DNA of 64,000 nt from JBBPZA01 sp963728925 (GTDB lineage Bacteria > Actinomycetota > Thermoleophilia > Solirubrobacterales > Solirubrobacteraceae): assembly GCA_963728925.1 (NCBI GenBank), contig CAVSMB010000014.1, positions 470,762 through 534,761 on the forward strand, read 5' to 3'. This document shows positions 41,880 to 54,294 of the stretch, piece after piece. The stretch's first letter is position 1. The number at the start of each line of letters is the position of its first letter. A program made the translations under genes and the position numbers. The notes beneath the pieces were generated by a model that was not told where the DNA came from, ran no database searches, and saw only the letters and a program-made list of their open reading frames with translations.

Positions 41880-42456
41880 TCGGCGCAGATGACGTACTCG
41901 TCGGGTCGCAGCCGCTTGCCCTCGAAGATTCGGGCGTAGAGATCCAGCGTCCGGCCGGCCTTCTCAGGGAAGTTGGCGTCACGCGGGAAGATCCACGACC
42001 GCGTCTGCCACGGCTTAATCGCGTCCTCGTGCAGCCAGCGCCAGATCGTCGACGCCGACGCATCGGTCACGCCGCGCTCGATCACCAGTCGATGCAGCTC
42101 AGCGCGTGAGAAGCGGCTCAGCGGCAGCCCGTGCGCGAGCGGCAGCTCGCACGCGATCGCCTTGACCTCGGCGACCTGCTGCGGCGGGGAAAACGGCGCG
42201 GGCGACCCGCGCGCTGCTTGTCCTTAAGTCCATCCAAGCGCTGCTCGGCGAACCTTCGTCGCCACTTCCCGACGATCCCCGCCGTCGTGTCCAAACGCGC
42301 GGCGATCTCCGTGTCGTGCAGGCCGTCGGCGGCGTAGAGCACGATCCGCGCGCGCTGAACGTCCCGGAACGCCATCGTCTCAGACCGCCCAGCGCGCTCA
42401 AGCTCGCAGCGCTCCTGCTCGCTGAGCTCGATCCGGTGACGAGGTGGACGCGCCAT
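41880..42456 (-). pseudogene. IS630 transposase, N-terminal fragment with frame change
   Basis: Starts MARPPRHRIELSEQERCELE, then a helix-turn-helix (GLHDTEIAARLDTTAGIVGK) and a second HTH/linker (RAGRPRRF). At CGTTTTCCCC (about 42190-42196 on the plus strand as a run of A) the frame changes by -1 and continues QQVAEVKAIACELPLAHGLP, then STIWRWLHEDAIKPWQTRSW, DLYARIFEGKRL and VICADEK, the first catalytic Asp, where the nested element begins. The -1 shift at a T run could be programmed, as in other two-frame insertion sequences, or a one-base loss. Confidence 0.8.
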
Positions 42457-42514
42457 CACCACCAAGTTCGCCCCGACCGGCCCGACTCCTCCAATCATTC
42501 CGGCGCGTATTTGA

Positions 42515-42526
42515 GGACGCGTCTAC
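42515..42526 (-). repeat. IS630 right terminal inverted repeat
   Basis: Complement of the left repeat; followed by TA (42527-42528), the target duplication. Confidence 0.85.
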
Positions 42527-42528
42527 TA

Positions 42529-42575
42529 GAGCCCGCGGGTCAGCGCGAACTAGGGCCCGCGGTCAGCGCCATCTG
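42529..42575. repeat. Imperfect ~24-base tandem repeat at the sugC end
   Basis: With the IS630 removed, GTCAGCGCC-AACTAG-AGCCCGCGG occurs from 39052, repeats as GTCAGCGCG-AACTAG-GGCCCGCG at 42539, and begins again at 42562. CCGCGGG and CCCGCGG within it can form a 7-bp stem, so it may act as a two-way terminator between sugC and the convergent ParB-like gene, whose stop lies in the third copy. Confidence 0.5.
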
Positions 42576-43426
42576 GACGCGGCCGCGCGCTCCTCGCCGC
42601 GGAGCCGCTGCACGATCTCCTCGCTCCACGCGTGGGTGCGCAGGAGCCGGTAGCGCTCCTCGGCGACGCGCATGTACGCGTCGGTGTCCGTCCCGCGGCC
42701 GATCATGCCCGCCTCGTGCAGCATGGCCAGGACCGGCTCGTACTCGTGGGCGAACCACAGGCTCGCGATCTGCGCTCGGTCGAGCAGGTCGCCGCGATCC
42801 TGCATGAGGCGAAAGCCCCACGCCTCGACGCCCTCGGCGAGCTTCCCGTAGGTCCACGGGTCTGAAAGGCGGATGCGGGCGGCGGCCGCCGGCTCGAGCG
42901 GCACGCGCTCGCGGAAGAGGCGCTCGTGCCCCTTGAGCGGCAGGTCGCCGAGCCGCATGCCCGAGCTCAGCGGCACGCGGGTCGAGACCACCGTGACGTA
43001 GGCGTCGATGTCGCGGCGGCCCAGCGCCCGCGCCACCGACACGCGGTGGTGGCCGTCGCGCACGAAGTGCAGGTCCCCGATGCGGAAGACCGAGATCGGT
43101 GGCATCGACTCGCCGCGCCGCATGGCCTGCGCGATGCGCTCCCAGCGCCCGCGCACCCTCCCGGTGGTGGGGCGGAAGCGGCGGTCGAAGTCCGCGGTGC
43201 GGTCGACCGTCCCGACGATCGAGTCCAGCCCGATCACCTGGAGGCCGATCGAGCGCTCGCCGGTGCGCCCGAGGGCGGCGACCACCTCCTCGAAGGGGAG
43301 GATGACGTTGACGTCCCCGGGACCGCGGCGCATGGCGCCGGCGAGGCGCGACAGAGACCGCTCGCGACGGGCGCGCAGGAAGTCGGTCTGGGCGTCGGCC
43401 GCAGGGAAGCCCGTGTCGCGAGGCAC
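42563..43426 (-). CDS. ParB/sulfiredoxin-fold protein
   Basis: 287-aa cytosolic protein with a ParB-N/sulfiredoxin-like nucleotide-binding domain (about 30-150). Its key segment is ISVFRIGDLHFVRDGHHRVSVARALGR, where the GHHR motif corresponds to the GERR box of ParB CTPases. No HTH DNA-binding domain of the usual ParB type is evident; the C-terminal half is helical (SDPWTYGKLAEGVEAWGFRL). This orphan form is widespread in actinobacteria with unknown function. ATG chosen at 43426. Same strand as the following regulatory cluster. Confidence 0.78.
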   Translation of the reverse strand: MPRDTGFPAADAQTDFLRARRERSLSRLAGAMRRGPGDVNVILPFEEVVAALGRTGERSIGLQVIGLDSIVGTVDRTADFDRRFRPTTGRVRGRWERIAQAMRRGESMPPISVFRIGDLHFVRDGHHRVSVARALGRRDIDAYVTVVSTRVPLSSGMRLGDLPLKGHERLFRERVPLEPAAAARIRLSDPWTYGKLAEGVEAWGFRLMQDRGDLLDRAQIASLWFAHEYEPVLAMLHEAGMIGRGTDTDAYMRVAEERYRLLRTHAWSEEIVQRLRGEERAAASRWR

Positions 43427-43459
43427 GCTCTGGGTTGTACCGGGTCGCGGTGCCGGGCG

Positions 43460-43827
43460 TCAGGACTCGGGCGCGGCCCCGCGCAGCGCCGCGATCGCCT
43501 CGTCGCGAGTGGGGTGCAGCGCGATGACCCGATCCAGGCCGGTGATCTCGAACACGCGCAAGACGGTGCGGTCGTCGCAGGCGAGCGCGAGGCCCCGTCC
43601 TGCTCACGAAGCCGCTTGATCGCTCCGACGAGCGCCCCGAGCGTCGTGGAGTCGATGAAGCTCGCCTCGGCGAGGTCGACGAGCAGCCGGCTGTTCCCGG
43701 CCGCAATCAGGTCGTTGATGCGCTCCCGCAGCTCCGGGGCGGTGTAGAGGTCCACGTCGCCGCGCACGACGACGAGCTGCGTGTGGTCGTCGAGCGACTC
43801 GTCGCAAAGGCTGAAGGCGGGATGCAT
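43460..43827 (-). pseudogene. STAS anti-anti-sigma factor with one-base frame break
   Basis: STAS-domain protein of the RsbV/SpoIIAA type: HTQLVVVRGDVDLYTAPELR, then the phospho-acceptor Ser in ASFIDSTTLGALVGAIKRL near 57. After REQDG the frame breaks; adding one G in the run at 43593-43596 continues LALACDDRTVLRVFEITGLD, RVIALHPTRDEAIAALRG and stops at 43460, giving a normal 122 aa. Either the gene is truly broken or the base was missed in sequencing. It is 8 bases after the MerR-GAF gene, so one operon. Its partner would be an anti-sigma kinase acting on the nearby sigma factor. Confidence 0.75.
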
Positions 43828-43835
43828 CGGACGGT

Positions 43836-44978
43836 TCAACGCGCACGCCGCAGCCGGTCGATGAGCCGATCGCGCAGCATGGCGAAGCCGAGCGAGGTCG
43901 ACGTGATGCGCAGCAGCCGCTCGATGTCGTCGTCGATCGGCTCGCGCAGGTGCAGGGCCAGCACGAGCGCACCGAGCTCCTCGCCCGCGACGCGCACCGG
44001 GACCAGCAGCGCGTGCAGGCGCTCGGGGACCCCGAGCGCCGCGGCGCTGGCGTCCTGGAGCCACGCCGGACGGCCCGTTCTCATCGCCGCGGCCAGGTCG
44101 TCGAAGGCCAGCACCGTCACCGTCTCCGGGCCCGGGCGCCCACGCGCGGAGCGCCCGATCACGAGGTCCCCGGCGACGAACGCGGTCAGGACCCCGCCGG
44201 CGAGATCGAGGCGCTTCACGAGCGTCTGGACGGCGTCCGCCGGTGCGATGCGGTCCTCCTGGAAGTGGACGGCGAGCACCGCCAGCGCCTCGACCCAGCG
44301 GGCGTGGCGTTCGCCGCGGTCGCGGACGCGCACGTGCTCGGCCCTGAGCGCTGCGAGCGCGTCGCCGAGCTCGCGCTCGGCCGACGCCGCCCCGGTCAGC
44401 ACGCCGACGAGCGCCGGCCGGCCGGGAGCGGGCGCGAGCCGCCAGAGCAGCGAGCGCACCTGGGACGCGCCGGCGGACCGCCCGGCGCCCGCGTGACGGA
44501 CCTCGGCGGCCGGTGCCGCCGAGGCGAAGAGCTCGCGCGCCGCGTCGGCCGCTCCGTCGGCGAGCCACGGTGCGGTCTCGGCGAGCGTGGCGCCGGGCTG
44601 CGGCACCTGCGCCACTCGCGCGGCCGCCGCGTTGAGCCATCTCACCCGCAGCGGCTCGGGGCCGCTGAGCAGCAGCACGGGGGCCGGCACGGCATCCAGC
44701 AGGGCGGACAGCACAGCCGCATCGGGCGGCGTTGCACCGCCGGCGAGGCACTCGGTCCCGGTGACCGCCTCGGCGACCGGCACTCCGTCGTCGACGGCGT
44801 GGCGGACCGCCACGACGCGGGCAGCATCGGCGAGCGCGTAGCGCCGCGGCCGCGACCCGTCGGCGCGCACGGGGCGCGGGAAGCCGTGGCGGCGCTCCCA
44901 GGTGCGCAAGCGCTCACGCGAGACGCCCGTCATGCGGGCGAACTCGGATGCACTCACCGTGTGACCAGCCGTGCCCAC
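43836..44978 (-). CDS. MerR-type HTH with PAS/GAF sensor domains
   Basis: 380-aa regulator. N-terminal MerR-like winged HTH (about 8-75: TVSASEFARMTGVSRERLRT, WERRHGFPRP, RRYALADAARV), then a PAS-like region (about 85-185, PAPVLLLSGPEPLRVRWLNA) and a GAF domain (about 225-375, FQEDRIAPADAVQTLVKRLD). The GAF part suggests sensing of a small molecule or redox state. GTG at 44978 is used; a second GTG lies at 44957. It forms an operon with the STAS gene and is divergent from the sigma-factor gene. Confidence 0.75.
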   Translation of the reverse strand: MGTAGHTVSASEFARMTGVSRERLRTWERRHGFPRPVRADGSRPRRYALADAARVVAVRHAVDDGVPVAEAVTGTECLAGGATPPDAAVLSALLDAVPAPVLLLSGPEPLRVRWLNAAAARVAQVPQPGATLAETAPWLADGAADAARELFASAAPAAEVRHAGAGRSAGASQVRSLLWRLAPAPGRPALVGVLTGAASAERELGDALAALRAEHVRVRDRGERHARWVEALAVLAVHFQEDRIAPADAVQTLVKRLDLAGGVLTAFVAGDLVIGRSARGRPGPETVTVLAFDDLAAAMRTGRPAWLQDASAAALGVPERLHALLVPVRVAGEELGALVLALHLREPIDDDIERLLRITSTSLGFAMLRDRLIDRLRRAR

Positions 44979-45068
44979 CCCGCTGTTGTACCCAGCTGAC
45001 CCGTGCGGTCACCTGACCGGCGCTGCCCACCTTGTGAACGCGCGCGGATCGGGGCAGACCTCTGCCCG

Positions 45069-45884
45069 ATGGACGCGACCCCGGTATCGAGGGAGGCGGG
45101 CGCGGCCGCTGCGCAGGCGCCTGTCCCCGCTCCTGTTCCGTCGCACGTGCCCCTACGGCGCACCTCGCCGCTCGACGAGCGGGCGCTGCTGATCCGCTAC
45201 CACGTGCACGGCGACGTCGCGGCGCGCCAGGCGCTGGCGGAGCGGATGCTCCCCCTCGTGCGCCGGCTCGCCCACCGCTACGCCGGGCGCGGGGAGAACC
45301 TCGACGACCTCGCGCAGGTCGGCAGCCTCGGCCTGCTCAAGGCGATCGACCGCTTCGACGTCTCGCGCGACCTCAGGCTCTCGACCTTCGCCGTACCGAC
45401 CATCCTCGGCGAGATCAAGCGCCATTTCCGCGATCGCGTGTGGGCACTGCGCGTCCCGCGCGACATCCAGGAGCTCAACGCGAAGCTGTCGCGCGCCATG
45501 GACCGCCTCACCGTCCGGCTCGGGCGCTCGCCGACGGTCGACGAGCTCGCCGTGGCGACCGAGTCGACTCCCGAGCGCGTCCTGGACGCGCTCCAGGGCT
45601 CGCAGGCGTTCTCGGCGGTATCGCTCGACGAGCCACTGGGGGACGGTCGCCAGCCGCTCGACACGCTGGGCGAGCTCGACGAGGACTTCGAGGCCGCCGA
45701 GCGGCGCGAGCTCCTGAGCCAGGGGCTCGAGAGCCTCCCCGGCCGCGAGCGCGAGATCCTGCGGCTGCGCTTCTTCCAGGGCATGACCCAGCGCGAGATC
45801 GCCGACCGCGTCGGGATCTCGCAGATGCACGTCTCGCGCCTCATCCGGCGCTCGCTCGACCACGTGCGCGACAGCCTCGACTGA
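45069..45884 (+). CDS. SigB/SigF-family RNA polymerase sigma factor
   Basis: 271-aa group 3 sigma factor without region 1. Region 2 has ENLDDLAQVGSLGLLKAIDR and STFAVPTILGEIKRHFRD, typical of the SigB/SigF/SpoIIAC family; region 3 LSRAMDRLTVRLGRSPTVDE; region 4 LPGREREILRLRFFQGMTQR with the HTH REIADRVGISQMHVSRLIRR. It controls general stress or development genes and is usually held by an RsbW-type anti-sigma kinase that STAS proteins release. STAS is next door, but no kinase is in the window. ATG at 45069. Confidence 0.93.
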   Translation: MDATPVSREAGAAAAQAPVPAPVPSHVPLRRTSPLDERALLIRYHVHGDVAARQALAERMLPLVRRLAHRYAGRGENLDDLAQVGSLGLLKAIDRFDVSRDLRLSTFAVPTILGEIKRHFRDRVWALRVPRDIQELNAKLSRAMDRLTVRLGRSPTVDELAVATESTPERVLDALQGSQAFSAVSLDEPLGDGRQPLDTLGELDEDFEAAERRELLSQGLESLPGREREILRLRFFQGMTQREIADRVGISQMHVSRLIRRSLDHVRDSLD

Positions 45885-45887
45885 CCG

Positions 45888-45928
45888 GTTTCGCACCCCT
45901 GCGCTCGCGGTACGCAACCCTCGTACCG
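45888..45928 (+). promoter_or_regulatory. SigB/SigF-type promoter with dyad over the -10
   Basis: GTTTCG (45888-45893) and CGGTAC (45908-45913), 14 bases apart, resemble the SigB/SigF consensus GTTT-N12-14-GGGTA. CGGTACG-N7-CGTACCG (45908-45928) is a perfect inverted repeat covering the -10. It lies between the sigma gene and the DJ-1 gene. Confidence 0.5.
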
Positions 45929-45948
45929 CAACACGAGAGGAGCCGCAG

Positions 45949-46536
45949 ATGGGCAAGCTCAACGGCAAGAAGATCGCGTTCCTGCAGACTGACGGCGTCG
46001 AGCAAGTCGAGCTGCTGGGGCCGTTGGAGGCGATCCAGGGCGAGGGCGCCGACACCACGCTGGTCTCGCTGGAGCAGGGCGAGTTCCAGGGCTTCAACCA
46101 CCTCGACAAGGGCGACACCTTCACCGCGGACGTCGCGGTGGCGGACGCCGACGCCGGCGACTACGACGGGCTCGTGCTGCCGGGCGGGGTGGCGAACCCC
46201 GACTTCCTGCGAGTGAACGAGGATGCCGTCGCCTTCGTGCGCTCCTTCTTCGAGCAGGCCAAGCCCGTTGCGGCGATCTGCCACGGGCCGTGGACGCTGG
46301 TCGAGGCCGCGGTCCTGCAGGGGCGCACCATCACCTCGTGGCCCAGCCTGCGGACCGACATCACGAATGCCGGCGGCACGTGGGTCGACGAGGAGGTCCA
46401 CGTCGACCAGGGGCTCGTGACGAGCCGCAAGCCCGACGACATCCCGGCCTTCAGCGCGAAGGCGATCGAGGAATTCGGCGAGGGCCGCCACGAGGAGCAG
46501 GCGCGCAGCGTCGGCGCGGAGACCCAGTCGCCGTGA
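45949..46536 (+). CDS. DJ-1/PfpI family stress protein
   Basis: 195-aa DJ-1/PfpI superfamily protein. Family landmarks: KKIAFLQTDGVEQVELLGPL at the start (with the conserved Glu), DYDGLVLPGGVANPDFLR near 65, and the nucleophile Cys in VAAICHGPWTLVEAA near 105. Members act as deglycases, proteases or chaperones under oxidative and carbonyl stress. A SigF-like promoter lies upstream, so the neighbouring sigma factor probably drives it. GAGAGGAG precedes the ATG. It overlaps the HAD gene by 4 bases (GTGA). Confidence 0.9.
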   Translation: MGKLNGKKIAFLQTDGVEQVELLGPLEAIQGEGADTTLVSLEQGEFQGFNHLDKGDTFTADVAVADADAGDYDGLVLPGGVANPDFLRVNEDAVAFVRSFFEQAKPVAAICHGPWTLVEAAVLQGRTITSWPSLRTDITNAGGTWVDEEVHVDQGLVTSRKPDDIPAFSAKAIEEFGEGRHEEQARSVGAETQSP

Positions 46537-47219
46537 CCCACCCGCACTCGGCGGCGGCGATCCTGGACATCGACGGCACGCTCGTCGACACGAACTACCA
46601 CCACGCGGTGGCGTGGTACCGGGCGTTCCGCCAGCACGGCTTCGTGCTGCCGCTGTGGCGCATCCACCGGCACATCGGCATGGGCGGCGACCAGCTGGTC
46701 GCCGCCCTGGCCGGCCAGGGCTTCGACGAGCGTCACGGCGACGACGTCAGGGGCGCCGAGAAGGCCCTCTACGGGGCGATGATCGAGGAGGTCGAGCCGC
46801 TCGAAGGCGCTCGCGGGCTGATCGAGGACCTCAAGGGCGCCGGCCACACGGTCGTCCTCGCCAGCTCGGCCAAGCAGGACGAGGTCGACCACTACCTCAC
46901 GCTCCTCGACGCACGCGAGCTCGCGGACGGCTGGACGACCTCGGCCGACGTGGAGGCGACCAAGCCCGAGCCCGACCTCATCCAGGCGGCGATGGACAAG
47001 GCGCAGGCGCGCGACGGCGTGATGATCGGCGACTCGACGTGGGACTGCGAGGCCGCCAGGCGCGCGGGGCTCGAGACCATCGGCGTCTTGACCGGCGGCT
47101 TCTCCGAGGAGGAGCTGCGCGAGGCGGGCGCGGCGGCGGTCTTCCGCTCGATGCCCGATCTGCGAGAGCATCTCGACGAGACGCCGCTCAGGGCGGCCCA
47201 ATCCGCGCGCAGCGCCTGA
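46533..47219 (+). CDS. HAD-superfamily phosphatase (beta-phosphoglucomutase-like)
   Basis: 228-aa HAD hydrolase. Motif I ILDIDGTLVDTNYHH near 11, motif II TVVLASSAKQDEV near 107, motif III Lys in ATKPEPDLIQ near 145, and motif IV MIGDSTWDCEAARRAG near 165 are complete. The cap between 20 and 85 is helical as in phosphoglycolate phosphatases. Substrate unknown. GTG overlaps the DJ-1 stop, so both are probably part of the same stress operon. Confidence 0.87.
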   Translation: MTHPHSAAAILDIDGTLVDTNYHHAVAWYRAFRQHGFVLPLWRIHRHIGMGGDQLVAALAGQGFDERHGDDVRGAEKALYGAMIEEVEPLEGARGLIEDLKGAGHTVVLASSAKQDEVDHYLTLLDARELADGWTTSADVEATKPEPDLIQAAMDKAQARDGVMIGDSTWDCEAARRAGLETIGVLTGGFSEEELREAGAAAVFRSMPDLREHLDETPLRAAQSARSA

Positions 47220-47254
47220 CGGGGCGCCGGCAGGGCCTGACGGGGCGCCGGCAG
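47213..47254. repeat. Two-copy ~21-base tandem repeat after the HAD gene
   Basis: GCCTGACGGGGCGCCGGCAG is repeated directly with one extra G. The first copy holds the HAD stop codon. GGCGCC and GCCGGC allow small hairpins; may serve as a terminator. Confidence 0.5.
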
Positions 47255-47321
47255 CGCCGACGGGCCGCAACCCTTCGTGCGGGGGTCGTGGCCGGCGGCC
47301 GGATCGGGTAAGACTTGTCCC

Positions 47322-48281
47322 ATGCCCCGGTCGATCTGGAGCGGCGCGATCAGCTTCGGGCTGGTCAGCGTGCCGATCAAGCTCTACAGCGCGGTGAGCC
47401 GCAAGACGGTTCGCTTCCACCAGCTCCACGAGGAGACGGGCGTCCGGATCCAGCAGCGCCGGGTCGATCCCTCGACCGGCGAGGAGATCGGCTACGACCA
47501 CATCGTCAAGGGCTATGAGATCGGCCCGGACCGCTACGTCGTGGTCACCCCGGAGGAGCTCGAGTCGCTCGATCCCAAGAAGACCCGCTCGATCGACATC
47601 GACGAGTTCGTCGACCTCGACGAGATCGACCCGATCTACTTCGACCACCCGTACTACCTGGCTCCGGCCCAGGGCGGCGCGAAGCCCTACAAGCTGCTGC
47701 TCGACGCGATGCGCGACGCCGGCAAGATCGCCGTCGGCCGCGTCGTGATCCGCCAGAAGGAGAGCCTCGTCGCGTTGCGCCCCATGCAGAGCGACGTGCT
47801 CGGCCTCACGACGATGATCTTCGCTGACGAGATCGTCGACCCCTCGACCATCGACGAGCTCGATGCGCTCGAGGACGTCGAGGCCGGTGATCGCGAGCTG
47901 GCGATGGCCAAGCAGCTCATCGAGTCGCTCGCCTCGGACTTCGACCCCTCGAAGTTCACCGACGAGTACCGCCAGCGCGTGCTCGAGCTGATCGACCGCA
48001 AGGCGGCGGGCGAGGAGATCGCCGTGCAGCCCGCCGAGGAGCCCGCGCCGGTGCCCGACCTCATGGCCGCCCTGGAGGCGTCCATCGCCGCCGCGAAGAA
48101 GGGCGGTGGCGATGCCGAGCCCGCGAGCTCGACCGGGAACGGCGCGACCACGTCACGCTCGAAATCGGGGGGGTCGCGATCAGGGTCGCGGTCATCGAAG
48201 TCAGGCTCGTCGGGGTCGGGGTCCTCGAAGTCGGGCTCGGGGTCCTCCTCCTCGAAGAAGCGCCAGACGTCGAAGAAGTGA
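47322..48281 (+). CDS. ku: Non-homologous end-joining protein Ku
   Basis: 319-aa Ku homodimer subunit that binds DNA ends for LigD-type repair. Starts with the near-invariant RSIWSGAISFGLVSVPIKLY; the core includes TGVRIQQRRVDPSTGEEI, SIDIDEFVDLDEIDPIYFDH and KLLLDAMRDAGKIAVGRVV. The C-terminal ~45 residues are Ser/Gly/Lys-rich low complexity ending KKRQTSKK, a basic tail that in mycobacteria promotes DNA binding or threading. No ligD lies in the window. TAAGACT is 7 bases before the ATG (imperfect fit to TANNNT). Confidence 0.95.
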   Translation: MPRSIWSGAISFGLVSVPIKLYSAVSRKTVRFHQLHEETGVRIQQRRVDPSTGEEIGYDHIVKGYEIGPDRYVVVTPEELESLDPKKTRSIDIDEFVDLDEIDPIYFDHPYYLAPAQGGAKPYKLLLDAMRDAGKIAVGRVVIRQKESLVALRPMQSDVLGLTTMIFADEIVDPSTIDELDALEDVEAGDRELAMAKQLIESLASDFDPSKFTDEYRQRVLELIDRKAAGEEIAVQPAEEPAPVPDLMAALEASIAAAKKGGGDAEPASSTGNGATTSRSKSGGSRSGSRSSKSGSSGSGSSKSGSGSSSSKKRQTSKK

Positions 48282-48315
48282 GGAGCCGGTCCACGGAGCG
48301 CCCGCGCGGCCGGGC

Positions 48316-49689
48316 GTGAGTCCGCGCGGCGGGGCCACCGCGCGCCCGCGCGCGCTCATGGCCCTGATGTTCTTCCCTCGCGGCGGCTCTGCCCAGGTCG
48401 CGCGGTCGCTCGCCCGCGAGCTGCCCGCCCACGGATGGGACGTGACGGTGCTGTCGGGATCGCTCGCGCAGGCCGGCGGCCACGGCGACGCGCGCGATTT
48501 CTACGAGGGCCTCGACGTGCGCCCCGTCGACTACCCGCTGCCCATCGATCCGCCGTTGCACCCCTCCTACGAGGACCGCCCCGGCGCGCCCGACCCGGTC
48601 TTCGCCGGGGTCGACGACGCCGCCTACGAGCGGCTCGTCGAGTTCTGGGCAGGGCGGCTCCAGGACGCGGGCGCCACGCAGGCCGACGTGCTCCACCTGC
48701 ACCACCTCACGCCGATCAACGAGGCGGCCGCGCGCGTGGCGCCCGACGTGCCGGTGATCGGCCACGTCCACGGCACCGAGCTGCTGATGCTCGAGGAGAT
48801 CGAGGGAGGGCCTCCCGCGGGGTGGGACCACGCGGCAGCGTGGCGCGAGCGCCTGCGCCGCTGGGCGGAGCGCTGCCGCGCGCTGATCGTGCTCTCCCCA
48901 CGGCAGCACGAACGCGTCGAGCGGCTGCTCGGCGTGCCGGAGCAGCGGTGCGTCGAGATCCCCAACGGCTTCGACCCGCGGCGCTTCGACCGCGGGCGGG
49001 TCGAGCGCGTCCCCTTCTGGCGACGGCACCTGGTCGACGCGCCGCAGGGCTGGCGGCCAGGGGGCGAGGCCGGCAGCGTGGGCTATGCGCCCGCCGACCT
49101 CGAGGCCTTCGCGCAGGGCGCCCCCACGCTCCTCTACGTCGGGCGCTTCACCGCGGTCAAGCGCGTCGGGCTGCTGATCCGCGCGCACGCGCTCGCCCGC
49201 GAGCGGCTCGAGGCCCGGGCGCCGCTGGTGCTGCTCGGCGGCTTCCCGGGGGAGTGGGAGGGAGAGCACCCGGCCGAGACGATCGATCGCTGGGCGGCCG
49301 CCGACGTGTTCCTCGCCGGCTGGCACGCCCACGACGCCCTGCCCGAGTTCTTCGCCGCCTCCGACGTCGTCGTGCTCCCGTCGGTGCGCGAGCAGTTCGG
49401 CCAGGTGCTGGTGGAGGGGATGGCGTGCGGCCTGCCCGCCATCGCCGTCGACAAGGAGGGCCCGGCCGACATCGTGGCGGACGGGGAGACCGGATGGCTG
49501 GTCGAGCCCGACGACGAGCTCGGCCTCGCGCGGGCCATCGAGCATGCCGTGAACGACCCCGCCGAACGCGCCCGCCGGGGCGACGCGGCGTGGCTCGCGA
49601 TGCGCGAGCGCTACGCGTGGCCGGCCCTCGCCGGAAGGGTCGCCGAGCTGTACGCCGGCGTCCGGCTCGGGCCTGTCCAGCCGTATTGA
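48316..49689 (+). CDS. GT4-family glycosyltransferase
   Basis: GT-B fold glycosyltransferase, 457 aa from GTG 48316, or 443 aa from the ATG at 48358. N-terminal acceptor domain: MFFPRGGSAQVARSLARELP, VLHLHHLTPINEA, VIGHVHGTELLML. C-terminal donor domain: LLYVGRFTAVKRVGLLIRAH, VVVLPSVREQFGQVLVEGMA and CGLPAIAVDKEGPADIVADG, the E-x7-E region of family 4. Sugar and acceptor unknown; no other polysaccharide genes are adjacent. The start is uncertain because neither candidate has a good ribosome site. Confidence 0.8.
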   Translation: MSPRGGATARPRALMALMFFPRGGSAQVARSLARELPAHGWDVTVLSGSLAQAGGHGDARDFYEGLDVRPVDYPLPIDPPLHPSYEDRPGAPDPVFAGVDDAAYERLVEFWAGRLQDAGATQADVLHLHHLTPINEAAARVAPDVPVIGHVHGTELLMLEEIEGGPPAGWDHAAAWRERLRRWAERCRALIVLSPRQHERVERLLGVPEQRCVEIPNGFDPRRFDRGRVERVPFWRRHLVDAPQGWRPGGEAGSVGYAPADLEAFAQGAPTLLYVGRFTAVKRVGLLIRAHALARERLEARAPLVLLGGFPGEWEGEHPAETIDRWAAADVFLAGWHAHDALPEFFAASDVVVLPSVREQFGQVLVEGMACGLPAIAVDKEGPADIVADGETGWLVEPDDELGLARAIEHAVNDPAERARRGDAAWLAMRERYAWPALAGRVAELYAGVRLGPVQPY

Positions 49690-49718
49690 CAGCAGATACA
49701 CTTTTCGGCCCCTCCTGC

Positions 49719-49737
49719 GCGGCGGGACCCCCGCCGC
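49719..49737 (+). promoter_or_regulatory. 8-bp hairpin directly before the gltB start codon
   Basis: GCGGCGGG-ACC-CCCGCCGC ends on the base before the GTG. No Shine-Dalgarno sequence is seen. TACACT (49697-49702) could be the -10, placing the hairpin in a ~30-base leader. Confidence 0.4.
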
Positions 49738-54293
<4,556 letters not shown>

Positions 54294-54294
<1 letters not shown>

